DNA from: Nocardia inohanensis NBRC 100128
GTDB lineage: Bacteria; Actinomycetota; Actinomycetes; Mycobacteriales; Mycobacteriaceae
Direction of reading: 5' to 3'
DNA length: 64,000 nucleotides
Assembly: GCF_001612945.1 (NCBI RefSeq)
Contig: NZ_BDBK01000007.1
Coordinates: 62,001-126,000, forward strand
Shown here one piece after another: positions 8,989-15,237 of this stretch (positions are counted from its first letter, which is position 1; every line of letters begins with the position of its first letter). The notes below the pieces were generated by a model that saw only the letters and a list, made by a program, of their open reading frames with translations, was not told where the DNA came from and made no database searches. The position numbers and the translations under genes are program-made.

Positions 8989-9840
8989 ATGTCTTTTCGG
9001 CGGGTGATCATCGCACTGCTCTGTGTGGCAGGGCTCGCGGTCGTGCTCGACTTCGGTGTCGCCGCCTACTCCGAATACCGGGTGTCGCGGCTGCTGCGCG
9101 AAGGGTCGCATCTGAGCGCCGACCCCGAGGTCACCTTCCACGGATTCCCGTTCGTGGCGCAGGCATTCGACGGCGCCTATAAGAACATCGACATTCGCGC
9201 ACGCTCCGAGCGCCCGGATATTCCGGGCGAGATCATGGTCGAGGCGAATCTGCGCGGCGTGCATCTGGGCTTCGGGAATCTGGTCGACGGCAATGTGCGC
9301 AAGGTGCCGGTGGACAAGGCCGAGGCCCGCATGCGCATCGAACCGACCGAACTGGGGCGGCTGTTCAAGATCCCGGATCTCCAGGTGTTCGGCCCGCCCG
9401 CCGACAAGTCCGATGGTTCCGGCGGTTCCGGCGGCACCGGTGCGACCACCCAGGGCGCGATCATCCTGACCGGCACCCTGCCGCTCAGCCCGGTCGCCGA
9501 TGCCGTCACCCTCACCACCGGCGTGAAGGACAAGGGCCGGGTGGTGAGCGTGCTGGCCGATCTGCGGCTGGACGGCGACCAGGTCCGCATCACCGCCACC
9601 GATATCTATTACGGCAACGAGGCCAGTCCCGCCGCCGTCGGCCCGGACGCCGAGAAGCCGGTGCGGATCTCCGATGAGGACAAGGCCGGGGTGCTGGCGC
9701 GGTTCACCCGCACCATCGATACCAAGGACCTGCCGTTCGGTATCCGGCCCATGAAGGTGGAGGCCAGCGGCGGGCAGATCGTGGTCGAGGGCACCGGGAA
9801 GGACATAACCATCGACTTGGATCGGTTGAACCAACCGTGA
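8989..9840 (+). CDS. LmeA-like phospholipid-binding protein (DUF2993)
   Basis: A 283-residue protein with an N-terminal signal anchor (about 5-26, IIALLCVAGLAVVLDFGVAAY) and a DUF2993 domain. In mycobacteria LmeA is a cell-envelope phospholipid-binding protein needed for lipomannan chain elongation and is encoded at the same place (Rv0817c). A Gly/Ser-rich linker (residues 143-152, SGGSGGTG) interrupts the domain. The stop overlaps the start of the next gene by 4 nt. Confidence 0.88.
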   Translation: MSFRRVIIALLCVAGLAVVLDFGVAAYSEYRVSRLLREGSHLSADPEVTFHGFPFVAQAFDGAYKNIDIRARSERPDIPGEIMVEANLRGVHLGFGNLVDGNVRKVPVDKAEARMRIEPTELGRLFKIPDLQVFGPPADKSDGSGGSGGTGATTQGAIILTGTLPLSPVADAVTLTTGVKDKGRVVSVLADLRLDGDQVRITATDIYYGNEASPAAVGPDAEKPVRISDEDKAGVLARFTRTIDTKDLPFGIRPMKVEASGGQIVVEGTGKDITIDLDRLNQP

Positions 9841-10295
9841 TCACCCTCGTCGTCCTCGCCGTCGCCCTCGCCGCCGCGATCGTGGCCGGAATTCTGGTCC
9901 GCCGCAACGAGGGCCGGGTGCGTAGTTCGGCGCCCGTGGCGAGTCCGGCGGCGGAATCGAATCGAGCCGCGCTGCTGAGCGCGGCCGGCGTCGTCGAGGG
10001 CAGGCCGACCGTGCTGCATTTCTCCGCCGATTGGTGTGGCCCGTGCGCGGCCGTCCGGCGCGTGGTCGCGAATGTGGTCGCCGAACTGTCGGACGCGCCG
10101 GCCCCGCCGCTGGATCTCGAGGTCGATATCGATGCCGAACCCGAGCTGGCGCGCGAGCTGAACGTGCTCTCGCTGCCCACCACCTTCGTGCTCGATGTCC
10201 ACGGAGTGGAACGGTTCCGAATCTCCGGCGTTCCGAAGGCCGCCGATTTGCGCACGTCATTGGGGTCTTTAACGGTCCCCGGCCCCACTGAGTGA
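9837..10295 (+). CDS. Membrane-anchored thioredoxin-like protein
   Basis: A 152-residue protein with an N-terminal transmembrane anchor (residues 2-21) and a thioredoxin fold carrying the redox motif WCGPC (Cys67, Cys70) and the cis-proline loop SLPTTFV. It probably acts outside the membrane as a disulfide reductase or oxidase. The GTG start overlaps the lmeA stop (GTGA). The syntenic M. tuberculosis gene is Rv0816c (thiX). Confidence 0.9.
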   Translation: MITLVVLAVALAAAIVAGILVRRNEGRVRSSAPVASPAAESNRAALLSAAGVVEGRPTVLHFSADWCGPCAAVRRVVANVVAELSDAPAPPLDLEVDIDAEPELARELNVLSLPTTFVLDVHGVERFRISGVPKAADLRTSLGSLTVPGPTE

Positions 10296-10338
10296 CCAGC
10301 ATTACGGACCCCGGGTCCAATTTCCCCCGAAAATTGGG

Positions 10339-10344
10339 TAAACT
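10339..10344 (+). promoter_or_regulatory. -10 box TAAACT, leaderless start of the Cys leader peptide
   Basis: TAAACT is followed by exactly 7 nt and then the GTG at 10352, placing the transcription start on the G of the start codon. Confidence 0.65.
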
Positions 10345-10351
10345 CCCCTAC

Positions 10352-10438
10352 GTGCAATCCAACCGCGAGCTGATGCTCACCCGACGCCGCACGGTAGACC
10401 TGTGCCGCCTCGGTGGTTGTTGCTGCCTGTGCCGCTAG
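10352..10438 (+). CDS. Polycysteine leader peptide (28 residues)
   Basis: A GTG-started 28-codon frame with a basic middle (MLTRRRTVDL) and the cysteine-rich end LCRLGGCCCLCR: five Cys codons within the last eleven, three of them in a row. Leaderless polycysteine ORFs of this kind are described in mycobacteria as cysteine-responsive attenuators: when Cys-tRNA is scarce ribosomes stall on the Cys codons and downstream genes are expressed. Here the operon behind it is DUF4395, sulfurtransferase and sseC, a sulfur-transfer set, and a hairpin starts right at the stop codon. No ribosome-binding site; the TAAACT box 7 nt upstream decides the start. Confidence 0.85.
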   Translation: MQSNRELMLTRRRTVDLCRLGGCCCLCR

Positions 10439-10474
10439 CCGGTCGGCCTTTCGAATCCTTCTGTCGCCGACCGG
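10439..10474 (+). promoter_or_regulatory. Attenuator hairpin behind the Cys leader
   Basis: A perfect 9-bp stem, CCGGTCGGC (10439-10447) and GCCGACCGG (10466-10474), starts immediately after the leader stop codon. Its position suits an element whose folding depends on ribosome stalling. No long T run follows, so it may act on termination by Rho or on translation of the next gene. Confidence 0.6.
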
Positions 10475-10553
10475 GTTTGACCCCGCCGTACGAGTGATCA
10501 TCTGAATCCTCCGGCGAATTTGGCCAATACACCTCCAGCGCAGGAGCACTCTC

Positions 10554-11045
10554 ATGCCGAACCCGAACAGTCCGGAAAGTCCCACCGGCCGCATCCCTTC
10601 CGGCCAGGTCGATGTCCGCGGCCCGCGATTCGCCGCCTGGATCACCACCGCCGTGCTGGCGCTGGTCCTGATCGTCTCCGTCTTCTCCGTTCCCGCCGCC
10701 GCCGTGCTGCTGGCCGTACAGGCCGTGGTTTTCGGGCTGGGCGCGCTGAACGGTCCCCGCCGCAGCCCCTACGGCACGGTCTACGCGAAGTTCGTCGCGC
10801 CCCGCATCGGTCCCGCTCCCGAGCTGGAACCCGTTGCGCCGCTGCGGTTCGCACAGCTGGTCGGCTTGATCTTCGCCGGGCTCGGCGTCCTCGGCTTCGC
10901 CTCCGGGGCCACCGTGGCGGGCGCGATCTTCACCGGATTCGCGCTCTTCGCGGCCTTCCTCAACGCCGCCTTCGGAATCTGCCTGGGCTGCAAGATCTAT
11001 CCGCTCGTCGCGCGCCTGCGCTCCACCGCCGCCGCGACCAACTGA
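10554..11045 (+). CDS. DUF4395 membrane protein
   Basis: A 163-residue protein with a polar N-terminus and four hydrophobic helices (about 27-48, 50-67, 100-118, 120-137). The conserved CLGCKIY (CxxC) near residue 145 is typical of DUF4395 and suggests redox or sulfur chemistry at the membrane. First structural gene behind the polycysteine leader, just before a sulfurtransferase; a role in moving or handling reduced sulfur is inferred. Confidence 0.88.
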   Translation: MPNPNSPESPTGRIPSGQVDVRGPRFAAWITTAVLALVLIVSVFSVPAAAVLLAVQAVVFGLGALNGPRRSPYGTVYAKFVAPRIGPAPELEPVAPLRFAQLVGLIFAGLGVLGFASGATVAGAIFTGFALFAAFLNAAFGICLGCKIYPLVARLRSTAAATN

Positions 11046-11101
11046 CCCCTTTCCCATCTCAACCACCAACCTGCTTCCGGCAAATCACTGAAAGGAACAA
11101 C

Positions 11102-11935
11102 ATGGCTCGCTCCGATGCCCTGGTCTCCGCTGACTGGGTCGAAGAGAACCTGAACACCCCGGGCGTCGTGCTCGTCGAGGTCGACGAGGACACCAGCGCC
11201 TACGACCTGGGGCACATCGAGGGCGCCGTGCGTCTCGACTGGAAGAAGGACCTCCAGGACCAGGTTCGTCGCGACTTCGTGAACCGGGAGCAGTTCTCGG
11301 ACCTGCTGTCGGCCCGCGGCATCGGCAACGATGACACCGTGGTGCTGTACGGCGGCAACAACAACTGGTTCGCGGCCTACGCGTACTGGTACTTCAAGCT
11401 CTACGGCCACCAGGACGTGAAGCTGCTCGACGGCGGCCGCAAGAAGTGGGAGCTCGACGCCCGCCCGCTGGTCAAGGACGTCGTGACCCGCCCGGCCACC
11501 TCCTACAAGGCCGCCGAGCAGGATCTGTCGATCCGCGCCTTCCGTGACGAGGCCATCGCGGCCATCGGCACCAAGAACCTGGTCGACGTGCGCTCGCCCG
11601 ACGAGTTCTCCGGCAAGATCCTGGCCCCGGCCCACCTGCCGCAGGAGCAGTCGCAGCGTCCGGGCCACATCCCGACCGCCATCAACGTGCCGTGGTCCAA
11701 GGCCGCGAACGAGGACGGCACCTTCAAGAGCGATGCCGAGCTGGCCGAGCTCTACAAGGAGGCCGGGCTGGACGGCGAGAAGGAGACCATCGCCTACTGC
11801 CGCATCGGCGAGCGTTCCTCGCACACCTGGTTCGTGCTGCAGGAGCTGCTGGGCCACCAGAACGTCAAGAACTACGACGGGAGCTGGACCGAGTACGGCT
11901 CCCTCGTCGGTGCACCGATCGAGTTGGGAGCGTAA
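11102..11935 (+). CDS. Thiosulfate sulfurtransferase (tandem rhodanese, CysA2/SseA type)
   Basis: A 277-residue protein of two rhodanese domains, the N-terminal one inactive (no Cys at the loop) and the C-terminal one with the catalytic Cys233 in YCRIGERSSH. The CRIGERSSHTWFVL loop is that of actinobacterial CysA2-type enzymes. It transfers sulfane sulfur from thiosulfate to acceptors. ATG 11102 has GAAAGGA upstream; a longer in-frame extension lacks support. Cotranscribed with DUF4395 and sseC. Confidence 0.95.
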   Translation: MARSDALVSADWVEENLNTPGVVLVEVDEDTSAYDLGHIEGAVRLDWKKDLQDQVRRDFVNREQFSDLLSARGIGNDDTVVLYGGNNNWFAAYAYWYFKLYGHQDVKLLDGGRKKWELDARPLVKDVVTRPATSYKAAEQDLSIRAFRDEAIAAIGTKNLVDVRSPDEFSGKILAPAHLPQEQSQRPGHIPTAINVPWSKAANEDGTFKSDAELAELYKEAGLDGEKETIAYCRIGERSSHTWFVLQELLGHQNVKNYDGSWTEYGSLVGAPIELGA

Positions 11936-11940
11936 TCAAT

Positions 11941-12246
11941 ATGTGTGCAGCACCTACCCAGGGCCAGGCCCTGCCCGCCAACGTCGACGTGGAGAAGGAG
12001 ACGGTCATCACCGGCCGTGTTCTCGCCGCTGACGGCCAGCCGGTCGGTGGCGCGTTCGTCCGCCTGCTCGACGGCAACGGCGACTTCACCGCCGAGGTCG
12101 TAGCCTCCGGTACCGGTGACTTCCGCTTCTTCGCCGCCCCCGGCTCCTGGACCATCCGCGCGCTGTCGGCGTCCGGCAATGGTTCGGCCGAGGCCGCGCC
12201 GGAGGGCGCCGGCATCCACAATGTGGATGTCACCGTCGCCAAGTAA
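11941..12246 (+). CDS. sseC: SseC-like protein (DUF1416)
   Basis: A 101-residue protein predicted to be a small beta-sandwich (GRVLAADGQPVGGAFVRLLD, a carboxypeptidase regulatory-like fold). In mycobacteria sseC is always paired with the CysA2 sulfurtransferase; here it starts 5 nt after it. Biochemical role unknown. An intrinsic terminator follows. Confidence 0.92.
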   Translation: MCAAPTQGQALPANVDVEKETVITGRVLAADGQPVGGAFVRLLDGNGDFTAEVVASGTGDFRFFAAPGSWTIRALSASGNGSAEAAPEGAGIHNVDVTVAK

Positions 12247-12284
12247 GACACGGTGAGCCGCGCGCAATCGGCGCGAAACACTCG

Positions 12285-12320
12285 AAACGGCCCCGGGATT
12301 CATTTTCCCGGGGTCGTTTT
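12285..12320 (+). terminator. Intrinsic terminator of the sulfurtransferase operon
   Basis: AAACGGCCCCGGGA (12285-12298) pairs with TCCCGGGGTCGTTT (12306-12319) apart from one wobble pair, and ends in a TTTT run. It closes the operon 38 nt after the sseC stop. Confidence 0.85.
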
Positions 12321-12342
12321 CGTGTCCCCGGGGACGAGTGAC

Positions 12343-12348
12343 TAGACT
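12343..12348 (+). promoter_or_regulatory. -10 box TAGACT, leaderless start of the 31-residue gene
   Basis: TAGACT lies 7 nt before the GTG at 12356, directly behind the sseC terminator, so the small gene and its partner have their own promoter. Confidence 0.55.
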
Positions 12349-12355
12349 CCGATCC

Positions 12356-12451
12356 GTGGTGCAATTCTTCGAGATCCTGCTGATCGTCATGTCGTTGGTG
12401 ATCGCCTGGTTCGGCCTCTACGTCCTCTACCGGCTCTTCACCGAGTCGTGA
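12356..12451 (+). CDS. Small single-span membrane protein (31 residues)
   Basis: A GTG-started 31-residue peptide, almost entirely one transmembrane helix ([19 protein letters not shown]) with a short charged end RLFTES. It is supported by a leaderless -10 box 7 nt upstream and by GTGA overlap with the next gene, which implies translational coupling. No function is known; it may anchor or regulate its soluble partner or just serve as a leader. A second GTG follows immediately and could also serve as start. Confidence 0.7.
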   Translation: MVQFFEILLIVMSLVIAWFGLYVLYRLFTES

Positions 12452-13143
12452 GCGAGTCGGCGAGCGAGAACGTCGACAACACACCGGCGAACGGTACGTC
12501 CGTGAGTCGCGGGGACGCCGCGCGCCTGAGCGGTGACAAGGCCGTCGCCGACGCTGTCGAGCGCGCCAAGTCGACCGGGGTGCTGAACATTCCCTCGCTC
12601 CCCGACCTGCCGCTGCCCGAGGACACCGCGAACCTGCGGCTCGGCCCCGACCTGAGCTCTTCCATGCTCGCCCTGCTCCCCCTGGTGGGCGTGTGGCGCG
12701 GCGAGGGTGAAGGCAACGAGCCCGAGACCGGTGATTACCGCTTCGGCCAGCAGATCATCGTCTCCCATGACGGCGGCGACTATCTGGCCTGGGAATCGCG
12801 TTCCTGGAAGCTCGATTCCGACGGCGGGTACGACGGACCGGATCTGCGCGAGAGCGGGTTCTGGCGGGTCGGCATCGACGGTGACGACGAGGTGCTGGAG
12901 CTGCTGCTCACGCATTCGTCCGGCATCGTGGAGCTGTTCTACGGCCAGGCCCTGACCCAGTCCTCCTGGGAGCTCGCCACCGACGTGGTGATTCGCAGCC
13001 AGTCCGGCGTGGTGGTCGGCGGCGCCAAGCGGCTCTACGGCATCGTCGAGGGTGGTGACCTGGGGTACGTGGAGGAGCGCATCGGCGCCGACGGGGCCCT
13101 GGAACCACGGCTCTCGGCGCGCTTGCAGCGCTACATCGGCTGA
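12448..13143 (+). CDS. FABP / ferric nitrobindin-like beta-barrel protein
   Basis: A 231-residue protein with a disordered acidic first 45 residues and a ten-strand barrel of the nitrobindin/DUF1794 family: the GVWRGEG loop (81-87), [11 protein letters not shown], and ESGFWRVG. In heme-binding nitrobindins a His near the C-terminus holds the iron; here that position appears to be Arg221 ([10 protein letters not shown]). A subset of actinobacterial homologues lacks this His, so heme binding is doubtful and a hydrophobic-ligand role is possible. Syntenic with M. tuberculosis Rv0813c. The start overlaps the stop of the 31-residue gene. Confidence 0.9.
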   Translation: MSESASENVDNTPANGTSVSRGDAARLSGDKAVADAVERAKSTGVLNIPSLPDLPLPEDTANLRLGPDLSSSMLALLPLVGVWRGEGEGNEPETGDYRFGQQIIVSHDGGDYLAWESRSWKLDSDGGYDGPDLRESGFWRVGIDGDDEVLELLLTHSSGIVELFYGQALTQSSWELATDVVIRSQSGVVVGGAKRLYGIVEGGDLGYVEERIGADGALEPRLSARLQRYIG

Positions 13144-13178
13144 GCTACCCACCGCAACAACTGATTTCGCGAGTTTCG

Positions 13179-13204
13179 GGGTAACTCCCCGGGTACGCCC
13201 AGAA
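13179..13204 (+). repeat. 26-bp repeat, copy 1 (GGGTAACTC-NCC-GGGTACG)
   Basis: Matches 20851-20876 at 23 of 26 positions. Each copy contains the direct repeat GGGTA at 12-bp spacing. Function unknown; see copy 2. Confidence 0.6.
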
Positions 13205-13293
13205 CTGCCAACGGCTCTTCCGCAGGCCCGCAATGCCGATTGTTTCGGCACTCGGCCGCGCGCTGAAGGCTCGGGGAGGCGGAAAAGGAACGA

Positions 13294-13359
13294 CCCCCGA
13301 GTCGTGATCGCGGATGCAACTCACGCGATTCCGGTCGGACAAGACCGGAGACTCGGGGG
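13294..13359. ncRNA. Candidate structured RNA (three-way junction)
   Basis: An outer 10-bp perfect stem, CCCCCGAGTC (13294-13303) with GACTCGGGGG (13350-13359), encloses two smaller perfect hairpins: ATCGCG/CGCGAT (13307-13312, 13324-13329) and CCGGTC/GACCGG (13331-13336, 13343-13348). All three stems are compatible, so the 66 nt can fold as a three-way junction. The strand is unknown because both neighbours converge on it. It could also be an elaborate bidirectional terminator. I do not recognise a known RNA family. Confidence 0.4.
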
Positions 13360-13563
13360 CCGGGTGACTGCCTGGGATTCGCGAGGCGTTCGCGCGAACG
13401 GGTCGTTACCGAACCCAGTGCAGCGGTGGGCACCTAGCGGACAGCCACCTCACGCGTCCTAGAAATAACCATTTCTTTGACCACCTCCTCTCTTGTGTAC
13501 TGACGAAAGTAGTCAAAGCGGACGGCGGCGGCAACGTATTTTCTCGGACCGCGAAATCGCAGC

Positions 13564-15237
13564 TCAGAGCTGGTTTGCGGGAATAAGGCGGTCTACCCGG
13601 ATGTCGCCGTTTCCGGCGACGTGAACCACGGTGTCCGCCCGATGGTCCGGCGGCAGTTGATGCGTGACCACCACGACCGTGCGGTCGCGCTCCACCAAAC
13701 CGCTGGTCTCGTCCAGCAGCCGGCGCAACAGATCCGCTCCGGCCTCCGCCTCCAGATGTTCGGTCGGCTCGTCCAGCAACAGGACGCGGGCCGGGGAGAG
13801 CAAGGCGCGAGCCAGCAGGAGGCGGCGGCGCTGACCACCCGATACCGCCGCCGCGCCGCCCACCAGATCGGTCTCCACGCCCTCCGGCAGCGAGTCCAGC
13901 CACTCCCCCGCACCGACCGTGCGCAAGGCGTGCTCCGCCTCCGCCGCGGTGATATCGCCACGGGCCACCCGCAGGTTCTCGAGCACCGTGGTGCCGAACA
14001 GGTGCGCGTCCTCGGCGAAGAAGGTGATGCCCGGTCGCGGGGTGTCGAACAATCCCGCCCAGGCCATGAGCAGCGTGGTCTTCCCCGCCCCGCTGGGCCC
14101 GACCACCGCGATCCGCCGACCCTCCGGCAGACCCGGGAATTCCCTTGTCACCGTCTCGGATTCGGGGTGTTCGAGCCGTTCCAGCCGCCGCAGTGCGGCC
14201 CGGCCGTTGGTGAGCGCTTGCGCCGCGGCGGGCAGCACGGCCACCGCTTCGAAGGCCGACAGCGGCACCAGCACCAGCACGGTGAGCGCCATCGGGCTGA
14301 TCCCGCCCGGCAGGACGGTCTGATATCCGGCGGTCGGAACCGCGGACCCGCTGCCGTACAACATGATTCCGATGAGCAACGCCCCCAGCACGCTGGCTCC
14401 GATCGACAGCGGCGTGGCGGCCGCCGCCCAAGCACTGTGTGAAGCCGCCCGGTCCTCCGCCGCCACCGCCCGCTGCCCGGCCGAATCAGCCTCGGCGAGT
14501 GCGGCATCCAGCCGCCCCGCCACCCGCAACTCGGGCGCATGATCCAGCACGGTCAACGCCGCCGCCTGGAACTCGGTCCGATCGGTCCGCACCGCCTCCT
14601 CGGCTTCCCGCGCCGCCCGCGCCGAAAGCCACGGTGCCGCAATGCCGGCCACCGCGAGCGCCGCCGCGAGAATCAGGGCCGCCGGCACCGAGATTGGCAG
14701 CAACAACCCGATCGCGAACAAGGCCAGGATCATCGCGACCGCGATCGGCACGAATGCCCGCACCACCACCGCCCCCAGATCATCGATGTCACCCATGACC
14801 CGGCCCAGCAGCTCGCCCCGCCGCAGCTCCGTCGAATCCCCTTCCAGCGCAGCGCCTGCCGCACCCGATCCCGCCCGGCCCGCACTCTCGGGACCGGTCC
14901 GGCGCGGCCGCCAGATATCAGCCGCGGCCAAGGTCCGATAGGTGGTGACCCGCGCCGTGCTCATGGCCCGCAGCGCCACATCGTGAGTAGCCAGCCGCTC
15001 CAGATACCGGCACAGCCCGCGCGAAATCCCCAGCGCCCGAACCGTCACCACCGCAATGGTCAGATCCAGCACCGGCGGCATCTGCCAAGCCCGCGCGATC
15101 AACCACGCCGCCAGCGCCGCCAGCCCCAGCCCACTACCCAAGGCCAGCACTCCCCAGGCGATCGAGACGGCCATCCGCGCCCGCGACAGTTCCAGCAGCG
15201 TCCTGATGCGACCGAAATCGCTGACCAGACTTCTCAT
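13564..15237 (-). CDS. cydC: Heterodimeric ABC exporter subunit CydC
   Basis: A 557-residue ABC half-exporter (TMD about 1-330, NBD 360-557). CydDC exports cysteine/glutathione-type thiols and is required to assemble cytochrome bd. The NBD has Walker A GPSGAGKTT (near 378), signature VSGGQRRR, Walker B VLLLDEPTEHL and switch His in VVTHQLPPDH. ATG 15237 shares one base with the cydD stop (TGATG); the much longer open frame upstream is antisense to nothing useful and is Arg/Pro-rich noise. Last gene of cydABDC. Confidence 0.93.
   Translation of the reverse strand: MRSLVSDFGRIRTLLELSRARMAVSIAWGVLALGSGLGLAALAAWLIARAWQMPPVLDLTIAVVTVRALGISRGLCRYLERLATHDVALRAMSTARVTTYRTLAAADIWRPRRTGPESAGRAGSGAAGAALEGDSTELRRGELLGRVMGDIDDLGAVVVRAFVPIAVAMILALFAIGLLLPISVPAALILAAALAVAGIAAPWLSARAAREAEEAVRTDRTEFQAAALTVLDHAPELRVAGRLDAALAEADSAGQRAVAAEDRAASHSAWAAAATPLSIGASVLGALLIGIMLYGSGSAVPTAGYQTVLPGGISPMALTVLVLVPLSAFEAVAVLPAAAQALTNGRAALRRLERLEHPESETVTREFPGLPEGRRIAVVGPSGAGKTTLLMAWAGLFDTPRPGITFFAEDAHLFGTTVLENLRVARGDITAAEAEHALRTVGAGEWLDSLPEGVETDLVGGAAAVSGGQRRRLLLARALLSPARVLLLDEPTEHLEAEAGADLLRRLLDETSGLVERDRTVVVVTHQLPPDHRADTVVHVAGNGDIRVDRLIPANQL

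Larger units (their letters stand above)
13144..13563. other. 420-bp gene-free region rich in inverted repeats
   Basis: The region lies between two convergent genes (FABP and cydC). It holds a hairpin GAGTT/AACTC around 13171, one copy of a 26-bp repeat (13179-13204), a hairpin TGCCGA/TCGGCA (13234-13250), a nested three-way structure (13294-13359), a 14-bp perfect palindrome CGTTCGCGCGAACG (13387-13400), a short hairpin AGAAAT/ATTTCT (13461-13476) and a longer imperfect dyad 13475-13518. Frames crossing it have mixed third positions unlike real genes here. This is far more symmetry than other intergenic regions in the window and suggests a structured RNA or a regulatory locus. Confidence 0.6.

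Noticed and set aside
13131..13433. A 100-codon minus-strand frame through the structured locus
   Set aside because: Third-position use is mixed, there is no ribosome-binding site, and it runs through perfect stem-loops.
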